Shown piece by piece: positions 50,921 through 60,525 of a DNA stretch of 64,000 bases. Below the pieces are notes generated by a model. It did no database searches, was not told the origin of the DNA, and was given only the letters and a program-made list of their open reading frames with translations. The first letter of the stretch is position 1; every line of letters starts with the position of its first letter. Position numbers and translations under genes: made by a program. Location: positions 62,001 to 126,000 of the forward strand of contig NZ_BJUW01000007.1 in NCBI RefSeq assembly GCF_007988825.1. The letters are read 5' to 3'. The DNA is from Microbacterium aerolatum. GTDB lineage: Bacteria > Actinomycetota > Actinomycetes > Actinomycetales > Microbacteriaceae.

Positions 50921-51398
50921 TCAGCCGTCGTCGCCCGGGCGCTCCAGCAACGCGGCGAGGTTGCGCAGCGAGGACGTCAGGCCTTCGATGTGGTCGGCCG
51001 CCGAGATCCCCTCCGGCACCTCCTCAGCACGGAAGACCACATCCGAGCCGTCACCGCCGGCGGTCACCGCCCATGTCATCCGCATCACCCCGGCGAAACG
51101 CGGATCGTCGGATTCGAACTCGACTTCCTGCACGAGGTGCGCATCCGGGGCCACTTCGACGAACCGGCCCTCCACGATGTCCTCGTCAGGGTTGCTTTTG
51201 CCCGGAGCGCCGCTCGCGTCGCGATAGGTGAGCACGAGGCGGTACGTCCCGCCGGTGCGCAGATCCCAGTGCTCGATGCGGCCCGTCATGCCCTCGGGCG
51301 GCAGCCACCGGATCACGCTGTCCGGAGTGCTCAGCGCTCGGAAAAACCTGCCCGGGCGACGCCCGGATGTGCAGACTCGCCTCGTCGGTACGAACCAT
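50921..51398 (-). pseudogene. SRPBCC/AHSA1-family protein with a one-base frameshift
   Basis: From the ATG at 51398 the frame reads VRTDEASLHIRASPGQVF, a normal SRPBCC start, then breaks. The rest of the domain (RALSTPDSVIRWLPPEGM to SSLRNLAALLERPGDDG) continues in the next frame to the stop at 50921. One T too many in a run of five (plus-strand A run at 51342-51346) causes the shift. Whether this is a sequencing error or a real mutation cannot be told. The fold binds hydrophobic ligands; function unknown. Confidence 0.82.
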
Positions 51399-51522
51399 CC
51401 CCTGACGCTACCGGACCTGCGGGCACACCCGCCGGGATCCACTGAAGTCGCTGTGCTCGCTGATAACGTGACCTCGGTGGACTCTGCGCCCGCGGGGCCG
51501 GACGAGCTGGAGACGACTCGAC

Positions 51523-52845
51523 ATGAAACGTACGTCGCGATGGCGCCTCGCACGCGTCGCGATGCTGGCGGCGGTCGCCGTATTCGTCGGGACGATCGCC
51601 CCATCGCTCACAACGGCCGCTCCCGCGACGGCGGCGACGGACGGACAGATGATCATCCCGGCGTCGGGCAGGATCGAGTCCAGGGTGGGCGACGGATGCC
51701 GGTCGAACTACCGCAATCACGACGGCATCGACATCTCGGGCCAGGGCGGCACACCCATCGTCGCGGCCTACGACGGCGTCATCAAGACTCGTGCGTCGAA
51801 CAGCGGATACGGCTACTACGTCGACATCGAGCACACCGGCGGGTACGTCACCCGATACGCCCACATGGCAGCGCAGGGCAGCGTCGCGATCGGTTCGCGT
51901 GTGACGCGGGGCCAGCAGATCGGCATCGTGGGGAACACCGGCGCCTCGACCGGCGCACATCTGCACTTCGAAGTGTGGCGCAACGGCTCCGTGTACACCG
52001 CGATCAACCAGGGCTTCGTCTGCCTGTCCACCGTCGCGCGGGGCAATCCGATTCCCCTGGTCTTCCCCGGCCTCAGCACCGCACCGATCTCGACGGTGAA
52101 CTCGGCCGACTACAACGGCGACGGCAAAGCCGATCTCCTCGCGGTCGCCGGTGACAGCGATCTGCAGTTCTTCGCCGGCAACGGCAGGGGCGGGTTCCTC
52201 AAGCCGGAGATCGTCACCGGTGCATGGGGGATCCACCGGCACCTGACGCACGCCGATCTCAACGCTGACGGGAGAGCCGACATGCTCGTCGCCCGCAGCG
52301 ACGGCGTGCTCGAGTACTACGCGGGAAACACCACCGGCGGGTTCGGCGAATTCGGCACACCCGGCGCGGGCTGGTACGACCTGCTCCACGTGACCTCTGG
52401 CGCCGACTACACCGGCGACGGCATCCAGGATGTGCTGGGCGCCTCGGCGTCCGGCGTTCTCACGATCTATCGCGGGAACGGAACCGGAACTCTCCCGGGG
52501 CCGCACATCACGGTCGGGAGCGGATGGAACACGATCCGCCTCATCGCCGGCGGAGACTTCAACGGCGACCGCCACGGCGACATCATGGCTGTCGGCAACG
52601 ACGGCACCCTCTACTTCTACCCGGGACTGGGCGGCCGCTTCGGCACCCGGGTCGCGCTCAGCACCGGCTGGGGCTCGATCACCGCGCTCACCGGCGGCGT
52701 GGACTACAACGGGGACAAATACCCGGACCTGATCGCGCGCACGTCAGCGGGCGAGCTCTACCTCTACCCGGGAGACGGGACGGGGCGACTCAAGAGTCGA
52801 AGCCTCATCGGCCCCGGCTGGAGCGGCTACTTCCAGATCGAGTGA
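51523..52845 (+). CDS. Secreted M23 peptidase with VCBS/FG-GAP repeats
   Basis: The 440-residue protein has a signal peptide (residues 1-38, ending ATAATDG). An M23 endopeptidase domain follows with NHDGIDISG and HLHFEVW (zinc ligands H-x(n)-D and HxH). Four or five repeats of about 45 residues with NGDGKADLLAV/NADGRADMLV come after, the calcium-binding FG-GAP/VCBS propeller type. It probably cleaves peptidoglycan cross-links outside the cell, and the propeller binds wall components. It is not coupled to neighbours. Confidence 0.9.
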   Translation: MKRTSRWRLARVAMLAAVAVFVGTIAPSLTTAAPATAATDGQMIIPASGRIESRVGDGCRSNYRNHDGIDISGQGGTPIVAAYDGVIKTRASNSGYGYYVDIEHTGGYVTRYAHMAAQGSVAIGSRVTRGQQIGIVGNTGASTGAHLHFEVWRNGSVYTAINQGFVCLSTVARGNPIPLVFPGLSTAPISTVNSADYNGDGKADLLAVAGDSDLQFFAGNGRGGFLKPEIVTGAWGIHRHLTHADLNADGRADMLVARSDGVLEYYAGNTTGGFGEFGTPGAGWYDLLHVTSGADYTGDGIQDVLGASASGVLTIYRGNGTGTLPGPHITVGSGWNTIRLIAGGDFNGDRHGDIMAVGNDGTLYFYPGLGGRFGTRVALSTGWGSITALTGGVDYNGDKYPDLIARTSAGELYLYPGDGTGRLKSRSLIGPGWSGYFQIE

Positions 52846-52891
52846 CGCGTCGGTGACGGATCGGGTCACGGCCTCTCTCTACGATGAGATC

Positions 52892-53389
52892 ATGACGTCC
52901 GTCGGCAAGGCCTCCTCTGTGACCGTCACTCTGTTGCTCCTCGCCGCGGGTGCTCTCGCCGGTTGCGCCCCGGAGCCTTCGTCTTCGACGCCGACCCCGA
53001 CCCCCGCGGCCGAGCAGACCCCGGCCACGCCCGATCCCTCGCCGACAGCGGATCCGACGCCCACGCAAACACCTACGAAGGCCCCAGAGACGCCTTCCGC
53101 CTTCACCGCGAGCGAGCTGGTGCAGATCTGCATCGACGCGACCAGCTCCGGGTACGACGGCGTCGAGTTCGACGCCGCAGGAGCACGCATCGAGAAGCGC
53201 ACGGTGACGCCGGAGTGGCTGGTGCTCGTCCCCGCGCAGACCAACGGGTACGACGCGGAGTCCGCATGCACGATCGGCGGGTCGCCGACAGATCCGGAAA
53301 TCGAGCTGTCATCGGCATCCATCCAACCCCTGTCGGAGGAGCAGATCCAGAAGCTGATCCGCGGCGAGGACGAGGGCGGAACGGACTGA
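52892..53389 (+). CDS. Proline-rich lipoprotein
   Basis: The 165-residue lipoprotein has the lipobox ALAGC (cysteine near residue 25), then a Pro/Thr-rich linker (PTPTPAAEQTPATPDPSPTADPTPT) and an acidic domain with two cysteines (ICIDAT, SACTIGG) that may pair. ATG at 52892 is the start giving a proper signal peptide. It begins 47 bases after the M23 gene and may be cotranscribed. No enzyme motif. Confidence 0.8.
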   Translation: MTSVGKASSVTVTLLLLAAGALAGCAPEPSSSTPTPTPAAEQTPATPDPSPTADPTPTQTPTKAPETPSAFTASELVQICIDATSSGYDGVEFDAAGARIEKRTVTPEWLVLVPAQTNGYDAESACTIGGSPTDPEIELSSASIQPLSEEQIQKLIRGEDEGGTD

Positions 53390-53420
53390 GCCGTCAAGAG
53401 CGGGTGTCACCGCTCGAGCA

Positions 53421-53894
53421 TCAGCGGCCGAGCGCGCCGAGCAGCTCCACGAAGTGGTCGAGGTCTGCGGCAGACCAGCTGCGCAGACGCTCGCCGATGC
53501 GACCCTCGTAGCGCTCCCGCGCGATCGCGATCCGCTCCTGCGCGAGGTCCGTGGCGACCAGCACCCGCGCACGGCGGTCCTCGGGGTCGGGCATGCTCTC
53601 GACCAGCCCCAGCTCCTCGAGCTGACGCACCTGGCGACTGACGCCGGACTTGTCGGTCTGCAGGCGCTCGATGATCGCTCCGGCCGAGGTCGCCTTGCCG
53701 CTCGCGATCGAGATCAGTACTTGATACCCGAGAGGCTGCAGATCGGGATGCACCGTGACCGCGGCCTCGCGCCATCCCACCCGGATCCGCGCGAACAGAC
53801 GCCCCAGCTCCTGCTCGACCCGGGTGACGGCGTTCTCGAGATCCTGCCCCTCGCCGATGGGGGTGGACGCGGGGTCGGCAGACGAGGCGCTCAT
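53421..53894 (-). CDS. MarR-family regulator 1
   Basis: The 157-residue winged-helix protein has GYQVLISIASGKATSAGAIIERLQTDKSGVSRQVRQLEELGLVESMPDPEDRRARVLVAT, the MarR core with the DRR wing. It probably represses a nearby gene and responds to a ligand. It sits 60 bp downstream of the second MarR gene in the same direction; the two are about one third identical by eye. Target unknown. Confidence 0.9.
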   Translation of the reverse strand: MSASSADPASTPIGEGQDLENAVTRVEQELGRLFARIRVGWREAAVTVHPDLQPLGYQVLISIASGKATSAGAIIERLQTDKSGVSRQVRQLEELGLVESMPDPEDRRARVLVATDLAQERIAIARERYEGRIGERLRSWSAADLDHFVELLGALGR

Positions 53895-53955
53895 GATCGC
53901 CAGTGTACGGCGAAGCCCCGCCGTACGATGCGGCGGGGCTCAGGTCTGCTGCCGG

Positions 53956-54411
53956 TCAGAGCTCCGCGATGAGGCGGAACACCTTCGAGGCGGCCTGCAT
54001 CTCTTCCAGGGTCAGTTCATCGAGGACGCCGCGCAGGCGGCCGGCGTTCTCGCTCTTGAGCCCGTCGAGCGCCTCACAGGCCGCCGGGGTGGCCGTCAGC
54101 ACGCGCTGACGGCCGTCCTGGTCGTCGGGTCGGGATTCGAGCAGGCCGAGATCCTCCAGCATCCGCACCTGCCGGCTGACCACCGACTTGTCCATCTCGA
54201 AGCACTCGGCGAGGCGATGCGCATTCGCGCTCCCCGCGCGGGCGATGAACGTCAGCAGCTTGTAGCCGGAGGGCTGCAGATCGGGATGGATCCGTGCGGC
54301 CGCTTCTTTCCAGAGCGACCGAGCCTTCGCGAAGACCAGGTTCAGACGCTCCTGGAACTCCGCGAACGTCTCGTCGACGTCGGCGTACGCAGCGGTCTCG
54401 CCGTTGGCCAT
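53956..54411 (-). CDS. MarR-family regulator 2, linked to the exporter
   Basis: The 151-residue protein is a MarR: GYKLLTFIARAGSANAHRLAECFEMDKSVVSRQVRMLEDLGLLESRPDDQDGRQRVL. Its ATG at 54411 follows the exporter stop by a single base. It is the expected repressor of the exporter; the long dyad at 56147-56192 overlapping the exporter promoter is the likely operator. A drug or metabolite could induce the pair. Confidence 0.9.
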   Translation of the reverse strand: MANGETAAYADVDETFAEFQERLNLVFAKARSLWKEAAARIHPDLQPSGYKLLTFIARAGSANAHRLAECFEMDKSVVSRQVRMLEDLGLLESRPDDQDGRQRVLTATPAACEALDGLKSENAGRLRGVLDELTLEEMQAASKVFRLIAEL

Positions 54412-54412
54412 G

Positions 54413-56122
54413 TCAGCGCTCCGGCTCCGACTCTTCGCGCTCGAGCACCGCCACGGAGCCGGTCGAGGGCGCCGCGGACTCGCCGTCCACGAGCCGGATG
54501 ACACCGGTCGACGCTCCCACTTCGGCTTCGGAGACCTCGATGACCGATTCCTCGACCTGCTCGCGCAGCTCTTCGGCGGCGTTCTTCGTCGACAGCGGCT
54601 TGTTCTTGATGAAGGCGATCGCGATGATCCCGATCACGGCGAGCGGGATCGCGATGATGAACGCGTCAGCGATGCCGTTGCCGTAGGCCGACTCGACGAT
54701 GGTCCTGATGGTCTCGGGCAGCTCTGCCACCTTGGGCACGTCGCCCGTGGAGAGGTGCTGCAGAGCCGTGATCTCATCCTGCGTGGTCGGCGTGAAGCCC
54801 GCGAGCCCGTCGCTGATGTAGGTGCCCACGCTGGTGGAGAGCAGCGAGCCCATGATCGTCACGCCGATGGTGCCGGCGATCGTGCGGAAGAAGTTCACGT
54901 TCGAAGACGCAGCACCCAACTGCGTCGGCGAGGTGTCGTTCTGCACGATCAGGGTGAGGTTCTGCATGACCATGCCGAGGCCGGCGCCGAGAACGAACAT
55001 GTAGACCGCGACGAGCGGGAACGGGGTGTCGTAGCGCAGGGTCGCCATGAGGGAGACGCCGATCGTCGCGAGCACGGCGCCTGTCAGCATCCAGCCCTTC
55101 CACTTGCCGAACCGGCTCACCAGCTGGCCGATGATGATCGAGGCGCCCATCTGGCCGACGATCATGGGGATCGTCATCAGGCCGGACTCGGTCGGCGTCG
55201 CACCGCGGGCGAGCTGGAAGTACTGGGCGAGGAACACCGAGGTGGCGAACATCGAGACGCCGATGGCGATCGAGGCGATGACCGAAAGCGTGAAGGTGCG
55301 GTTGCGGAAGAGCGACATCGGCACGATCGGTTCCTTGACGAAGAACTCGACCACGACGAAGGCGATGATGGCCGCGACGGCGATGGCTCCCAGCATCCAG
55401 CTCGTCGCGGAGTCCCACTCGAACTGGCTGCCGCCCATGGACACCCAGATCAGCAGGGTCGAGACGCCGACGGCGAGCAGAACGATGCCGAAGTAGTCGA
55501 TCGAGACCTTGGTCCCGCGCTGCGGCTTGGGCAGGTGCAGCGTGAACTGCAGGAGCACGAGGGCGATGATCGCGAACGGCACGCCGACGAAGAAGTTCGA
55601 GCGCCAGCCCCACACGTCGGTGAGGAAACCGCCCAGGAGCGGTCCGCCGATCGTGCCGAGCGCCATGATGCCGCCGACGACACCCATGTACTTGCCGCGC
55701 TCACGGGGCGAGATGATGAGGGCGACGGCGATCATGACCAGCGACATCAGGCCGCCGACGCCGACGCCCTGGACCACGCGTACGGCGATCAGCATGTTCG
55801 TGTCGGTCGAGAAGCCGGCGATCACGGTGCCGACCGTGAACAGGATGAGCGAGAGCTGCACGAGGATCTTGCGGTCGACCAGGTCGGCGAGCTTGCCCCA
55901 GATGGGCGTGGACACCGCGGTCGCGAGAAGGCTGGCGGTGATGACCCAGGTGTACTGCGACTGCGTGCCGCCGAGGTCGGCGATGATGACCGGCATCGAG
56001 GTCGATACGACCGTGCCGGAGAGGACCGCGACGAACATGCCGACGATGAGGCCGGAGATCGCGGTGAAGACCTCGCGGGCCGAGCGCGTGGCTTCGGTCG
56101 CGGGTGAGGTGTTGGTTGTCAA
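54413..56122 (-). CDS. DHA2-family (EmrB/QacA) drug exporter
   Basis: The 569-residue proton antiporter has 14 predicted helices, motif A-like GKLADLVDRK, and motif C-like repeats with GGPLLGGFL. It exports hydrophobic drugs or metabolites. The start is a TTG at 56122, ten bases after AGGAG. A promoter, TTGATG-N17-TATAGT, embedded in a long inverted repeat lies just upstream. The C-terminal 60 residues are acidic. The MarR gene follows with one base between. Confidence 0.9.
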   Translation of the reverse strand: MTTNTSPATEATRSAREVFTAISGLIVGMFVAVLSGTVVSTSMPVIIADLGGTQSQYTWVITASLLATAVSTPIWGKLADLVDRKILVQLSLILFTVGTVIAGFSTDTNMLIAVRVVQGVGVGGLMSLVMIAVALIISPRERGKYMGVVGGIMALGTIGGPLLGGFLTDVWGWRSNFFVGVPFAIIALVLLQFTLHLPKPQRGTKVSIDYFGIVLLAVGVSTLLIWVSMGGSQFEWDSATSWMLGAIAVAAIIAFVVVEFFVKEPIVPMSLFRNRTFTLSVIASIAIGVSMFATSVFLAQYFQLARGATPTESGLMTIPMIVGQMGASIIIGQLVSRFGKWKGWMLTGAVLATIGVSLMATLRYDTPFPLVAVYMFVLGAGLGMVMQNLTLIVQNDTSPTQLGAASSNVNFFRTIAGTIGVTIMGSLLSTSVGTYISDGLAGFTPTTQDEITALQHLSTGDVPKVAELPETIRTIVESAYGNGIADAFIIAIPLAVIGIIAIAFIKNKPLSTKNAAEELREQVEESVIEVSEAEVGASTGVIRLVDGESAAPSTGSVAVLEREESEPER

Positions 56123-56146
56123 AGTGGGGTTGCTCCTGCGTCAGAA

Positions 56147-56192
56147 AGTTGATCTGAAGCAACTATACGCCTATGGTTGCTGAGCATCAACT
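56147..56192 (-). promoter_or_regulatory. Exporter promoter embedded in a 46-bp dyad
   Basis: On the minus strand TTGATG (56190-56185) and TATAGT (56167-56162) are spaced by 17 bp. They lie inside an inverted repeat with half-sites AGTTGAT-N6-GCAAC, the kind of site MarR dimers bind. The MarR gene at 53956 is the likely regulator. Confidence 0.78.
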
Positions 56193-56216
56193 GTCGCACT
56201 TGAGCAACTATCCGAG

Positions 56217-57866
56217 TCAGACCGTGCGACCCGCCTCGATTCTCACGACCCGATCGACGGTCCCCTCCGGCGGGGCGACGTGCGAGATGAGCAGCACGGA
56301 CTGCCCGGTGGCCGCAGTGAGCAGGTCGCGCAGCAGCGCATCGGATGCCTCGGGATCGACGCCGGCGGTCGGCTCGTCCAGCACGAGCACCGGGAACCCG
56401 CGCAGCAGCGCCCTCGCCAGCGCGAGCCGCTGAGCCTGACCGCCCGACACGAGCGCGCCGCGGTCGCCGACCCGCGCGTCCAGCCCGCCGCGCTCGCGCA
56501 CCCAGGCGCCGAGGCCCACGCGATCGAGCACGCCCCGCAGGTCGTCGTCGCTCGCGGTGTCGCGCGCGAACAGCAGGTTCTGCCGGATGTCCTCGTCGAA
56601 GAGCTGCGGATGCTGTTCGCACAGCCCGATCGTGCGTCGCAGTGCCGGCCCGCTGAGGGTCGCGGCATCCGTCCCGCCGATCGTGAACTCGCCCTCGGCG
56701 CGGAGGAACCCGACCAGCACGGAGGCGAGCGAGCTCTTGCCTGCGCCGCTCGGGCCGGACACCAGCACGCGCTCCCCCGGCGCGAGATCGAGCGAGACGC
56801 CGCGCAGGGCCGGCGCACCGCCGGGCCAAGTGGCGCGGACGTCGCGGAGGCGCAGAGCCGTTCCGTCCGGGTCATCGTCGGTGCCGGCATCCGCTCGCAG
56901 CTCTTCGGGCACCGACGCCGGCAGCACGTCGACGACGCGCTCGGCGCTCGCGCGCACGCTCCGCCAGGATGCCGCGGCGACCGGCACCGCGCCGAACACC
57001 TCGAACACGACCATCGGCACGAGGACGACGACAGCCAGCCAAGGTCCGTCGATCGCGCCGGTGGCGAGCCCAGGGGATGCCGCGGCCACCGCCCACGCCG
57101 ATGCCACTCCCGCCAGCACGGACACGACACCGGCAGCGACCGCCTGCGCCAGCGACGCGCGCGTCACGGTGCGCCGGACGTTCGCGTCTGCGCGCTCGAT
57201 GCGCTCGCGCGCCGCAGGCTCGGCGCCGTACGCGAGCAGGACGTCGAGGCTGCCGAAGTAGTCGACGAGGGATGCCGAGAGCTCGGCGCGTTCGTGTGAC
57301 ACCTGTGCTTCGGCGCGCGCGCCGAAGACCCAGCCGAGGCCGATCGCGACGAGCGACGCGACGAGGAGGCACACCACGAGGGTGAGGGCGGCCGGCGGGG
57401 AGATCACGGCGACGAAGCCGACCGCGCCGATCGCGACGACACCGGCGACCGCGAGCGGCTGCACGACGCGCAGCGGCAGGTTCTGCAGGTTCTCGACGTC
57501 GTCGACGAGCGCGGAGAGCACCTGCCCGCGGTCGGTGCGTCCGAGCCCGGCCGGCGACAGCGGGATGAGCCTGCGCACCATGTCCGAGCGGGTCGCGGCG
57601 AGCTGGCGGAGCGCCGCGTCGTGCCCCGACAGCCGCTCCAGGTAGCGGAACACCGCTCGCGACACCGCGAAGAACCGCACTCCGACGACCGCGACCGACA
57701 GCGGCACGAGCGAGTCGACGATCGAGGCGCTGACGATCAACCAGCCGCTGACCGCGAGCAGCGACACCGCGGCGGCGGCCGAGAAGACTCCCCAGATGAG
57801 CCCCGGGAGGAAGCGACGGATCGGCGGCTGCGCGAGCCGGAGGATGTCGCGGACGCTGCCGCTCAT
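56217..57866 (-). CDS. cydC: Thiol reductant ABC exporter subunit CydC
   Basis: The 549-residue ABC exporter half has six membrane helices in its first 300 residues, then an ATPase domain: Walker A GPSGAGKSS, signature SGGQAQRLA, Walker B VLVLDEPTAG, and a His-loop in LLISHVAPP. CydDC exports glutathione or cysteine-like thiols, needed for cytochrome bd assembly. It overlaps cydD by four bases (ATGA) and closes the cyd operon. Confidence 0.92.
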   Translation of the reverse strand: MSGSVRDILRLAQPPIRRFLPGLIWGVFSAAAAVSLLAVSGWLIVSASIVDSLVPLSVAVVGVRFFAVSRAVFRYLERLSGHDAALRQLAATRSDMVRRLIPLSPAGLGRTDRGQVLSALVDDVENLQNLPLRVVQPLAVAGVVAIGAVGFVAVISPPAALTLVVCLLVASLVAIGLGWVFGARAEAQVSHERAELSASLVDYFGSLDVLLAYGAEPAARERIERADANVRRTVTRASLAQAVAAGVVSVLAGVASAWAVAAASPGLATGAIDGPWLAVVVLVPMVVFEVFGAVPVAAASWRSVRASAERVVDVLPASVPEELRADAGTDDDPDGTALRLRDVRATWPGGAPALRGVSLDLAPGERVLVSGPSGAGKSSLASVLVGFLRAEGEFTIGGTDAATLSGPALRRTIGLCEQHPQLFDEDIRQNLLFARDTASDDDLRGVLDRVGLGAWVRERGGLDARVGDRGALVSGGQAQRLALARALLRGFPVLVLDEPTAGVDPEASDALLRDLLTAATGQSVLLISHVAPPEGTVDRVVRIEAGRTV

Positions 57867-59503
57867 GCGAACACCCCCAGGGTGACCACGCGATCGGCGA
57901 CCTCGCGCGCGGTGCGGCGATGCGAGACGAGCAGGATCGTCGCGCCGGCATCCGCCCGGGCCCGCAGCGTCGCCCACAGGCGCTGCTCGGTCTCGGCATC
58001 CAGAGCGCTCGACGGCTCGTCGAGGACGAGTACGCGGTCTGGGCCGGCGGCGTGGCGGTAGAGCGCGCGGGCCACGGCGACGCGCTGCGCCTGGCCGCCG
58101 GAGAGTCCGCTGCCCTGCACTCCGAGCTCCTGCGCGGGGTCGAGGTCTTCGGCGCAGGCGGCGTCGAGGGCGCGGCGGACGGCCGCATCGTCGGTGGTAC
58201 CACCGAGGGAGACGTTCTCCGCGATGGTGCCGCGGATGAGGCCGGGAGCCTGGCCTGCCCACGCGAGCCAGTCGGCGGGGGCGAGTTCGCGGACGTCCGT
58301 GCCCTCGAATGCGGCTATGCCTTCGAACGCCGCGGCTCTCCGGAGGGCGGCGATGAGGCTCGACTTTCCGGAGCCGCTCGACCCCTCGATCAGGGTGATG
58401 GTGCCGGGAGATGCCGTGAACGAGACCGGAGGGAGGTCGCGGACGCGGAGGTCCGCCACGCACAACTCAGGAGGATCGGCGGCTGCCGACCGGTCCGGAG
58501 CCGAGAAGTCGGTGTTCTGCGGAAAAACTCCGGAGTTGTGCGGGGCAGGGGATGACGCCTCCGCCTCATCAAGCACCTCGAAGATGTCTTCGGTCGCGGC
58601 GACTCCCTCTGACGCGGCGTGGAACTGCACGCCGACCTGCCGGATCGGCAGAAATGCCTCCGGCGCGAGCAGCAGGACGAACAGCCCCACCTCGAGCGAC
58701 AGCTCCCCCGCGAGCAGCCGGAACCCGACCGCGATCGCGATGAGCGCGACCGCGAGCGACGAGAGCAGCTCCATCGCGAAGCCCGACAGGAACGAGAACC
58801 GCAGCACCTTCATGGTCTCCCGGCGGTACCGGTCGGCCGTCGCCTCGATCTGCGAAGCCGCCCGCCGCTCGCGCCCGAACAGCCGCAGCGTCGCGAGCCC
58901 CTGCACGGTGTCGGCGAATCGCGCCGCCAGGTGCTGCAGCGTCTGCCACTGCTTGCGCTGCACGGTCCTGGTCGCGATGCCGATCAGGATCATGAAGATC
59001 GGGATCAGCGGCAGCGTGATCACCGCGGTCAATCCACTCGGCCAGTCCTGCCACCACATCACCACGACGATCACCGGCGTCGCGATGACGGTCAGCACCA
59101 GCTGCGGCAGGTACTTCGCGAAGTACTGGTCCAGTGCCTCGAGTCCGTGACCTGCCGTGACCGCGAGTGAGGCCTGATTCCGCGTCGCCAGCCAGCCGGG
59201 GCCCAGGCGACCGATGGCCCTGATCAGCGCTCCGCGCAGTTGCGTGCCGGTCTTCGCCGCGGCCCGCATCCCCGCGAAGTCGGATGCCGCGATCAGCACT
59301 CCGCGCAGCAGCGCTAGGCCGAGCATCCACATCAGGGAAGAAATCACGGACCTTCCGGCGAGAGCGCCGGTGACGGCATCCGTCAGGAACCAGGCGAAGG
59401 CGATCACCACCGCGGTCTGGAGCACGCCGAGCGCTGCGGCGAGGACGAAGAATCCTCGCGCAGCGCCGGCGTACTTCAGCAGACGCGGATCGACGGGCTT
59501 CAC
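57863..59503 (-). CDS. cydD: Thiol reductant ABC exporter subunit CydD
   Basis: The 546-residue partner of CydC has six helices with EALDQYFAKYLPQLVL, then an ATPase with GSSGSGKSS, SGGQAQRVA and VLVLDEPSSAL. With CydC it makes the heterodimeric exporter. GTG at 59503 overlaps the cydB stop by four bases. The linker between membrane and ATPase domains is longer and Pro/Ser-rich (DFSAPDRSAAADPP), which is unremarkable. Confidence 0.92.
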   Translation of the reverse strand: MKPVDPRLLKYAGAARGFFVLAAALGVLQTAVVIAFAWFLTDAVTGALAGRSVISSLMWMLGLALLRGVLIAASDFAGMRAAAKTGTQLRGALIRAIGRLGPGWLATRNQASLAVTAGHGLEALDQYFAKYLPQLVLTVIATPVIVVVMWWQDWPSGLTAVITLPLIPIFMILIGIATRTVQRKQWQTLQHLAARFADTVQGLATLRLFGRERRAASQIEATADRYRRETMKVLRFSFLSGFAMELLSSLAVALIAIAVGFRLLAGELSLEVGLFVLLLAPEAFLPIRQVGVQFHAASEGVAATEDIFEVLDEAEASSPAPHNSGVFPQNTDFSAPDRSAAADPPELCVADLRVRDLPPVSFTASPGTITLIEGSSGSGKSSLIAALRRAAAFEGIAAFEGTDVRELAPADWLAWAGQAPGLIRGTIAENVSLGGTTDDAAVRRALDAACAEDLDPAQELGVQGSGLSGGQAQRVAVARALYRHAAGPDRVLVLDEPSSALDAETEQRLWATLRARADAGATILLVSHRRTAREVADRVVTLGVFA

Positions 59504-60510
59504 GCGTGAACCGGAGCTCCTTCGATCGATGCGCGGGTGACGCGCTTGCGGAAGATCCAGTACGTCCACCCCTGGTAGAGCAGCACCAGCGGCAGGGCGA
59601 CCAGGGCCGTCCACGTCATGATCTGCAGCGTGTACTCCGTGCTCGACGCGTTCTCGATCGTGAGGCTGAAGGCCAGGTCGATCGTCGAGGGCAACACGTT
59701 CGGGAAGAGGGCGGCGAACAGCGTCACCACGGCGAACAGCGTCGTCGCGGCGCCGAACACGAACGCCCAGCCCTCACGATCGCGCATGTTCGCCACCAGC
59801 GACAGCACCAGCGACACCGCGGCGAGCGCCGCGAGAGCCAGCACGACGATCGAGAAGTGCGCCGCGACCGTCCAGATCAGGAACACCGCAGCCACCACGA
59901 GCGTGATCAGCCCGGCGCGGAGCGCCAGCCGGCGAGCATCCGAACGCAGCTGCCCGTCGGTCTTCAGCGCGACGAAGGTGACACCGTGCGTGAAGAACAG
60001 CAGCAGCGTCGTCAGGCCGCCGAGCAGGCCGTAGGGGTTCAGCAGGTCGAACACCGTGCCGACGTACACGTGCCGCTCGTCGAGCGCGACGCCCTGGATG
60101 ATGTTCGCGAACGCGACGCCCCACAGGAATGCGGGAACCGCCGAGCCGATGATGATCATCCGGTCGAACCCCGCCTTCCACTTCTCGGTCTTGCCCTGGT
60201 GACGGTATTCGAACGAGACGCCGCGCATGATGAGCGTGAGCAGGATCACCAGCAGCGGCAGGTAGAAGCCGCTGAACAGCGACGCGTACCACTCCGGGAA
60301 CGAGGCGAACAGGCAGGCCCCTGCGACGATGAGCCAGGTCTCGTTGAGATCCCAGACCGGTCCGATCGTGTTGATGATCTGGCGGCGGGAGACGTCATCC
60401 TTGCCGAGGAAGGGCAGCGACATGCCGACGCCGAAGTCGAACCCGTCGAGCACGAAGTAGCCGACGAACAGGAAGGCGATGATTCCGAACCAGAGCGTTG
60501 CGAGATCCAT
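59500..60510 (-). CDS. cydB: Cytochrome bd ubiquinol/menaquinol oxidase subunit II
   Basis: The 336-residue membrane protein has about nine helices and the CydB signature GYFVLDGFDFGVGMSLPFLGKDD near the start. With CydA it reduces oxygen to water, conserving energy and helping at low oxygen. It lies 15 bp after cydA and is coupled to cydD. Confidence 0.94.
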   Translation of the reverse strand: MDLATLWFGIIAFLFVGYFVLDGFDFGVGMSLPFLGKDDVSRRQIINTIGPVWDLNETWLIVAGACLFASFPEWYASLFSGFYLPLLVILLTLIMRGVSFEYRHQGKTEKWKAGFDRMIIIGSAVPAFLWGVAFANIIQGVALDERHVYVGTVFDLLNPYGLLGGLTTLLLFFTHGVTFVALKTDGQLRSDARRLALRAGLITLVVAAVFLIWTVAAHFSIVVLALAALAAVSLVLSLVANMRDREGWAFVFGAATTLFAVVTLFAALFPNVLPSTIDLAFSLTIENASSTEYTLQIMTWTALVALPLVLLYQGWTYWIFRKRVTRASIEGAPVHA

Positions 60511-60525
60511 TTGGCTTCCTTCCGA

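Noticed and set aside
54404..56107. A long plus-strand open frame opposite the exporter, rich in Asp/His/Arg
   Set aside because: High-GC antisense shadow; the minus strand has full 14-helix transporter features, and the plus frame has none.
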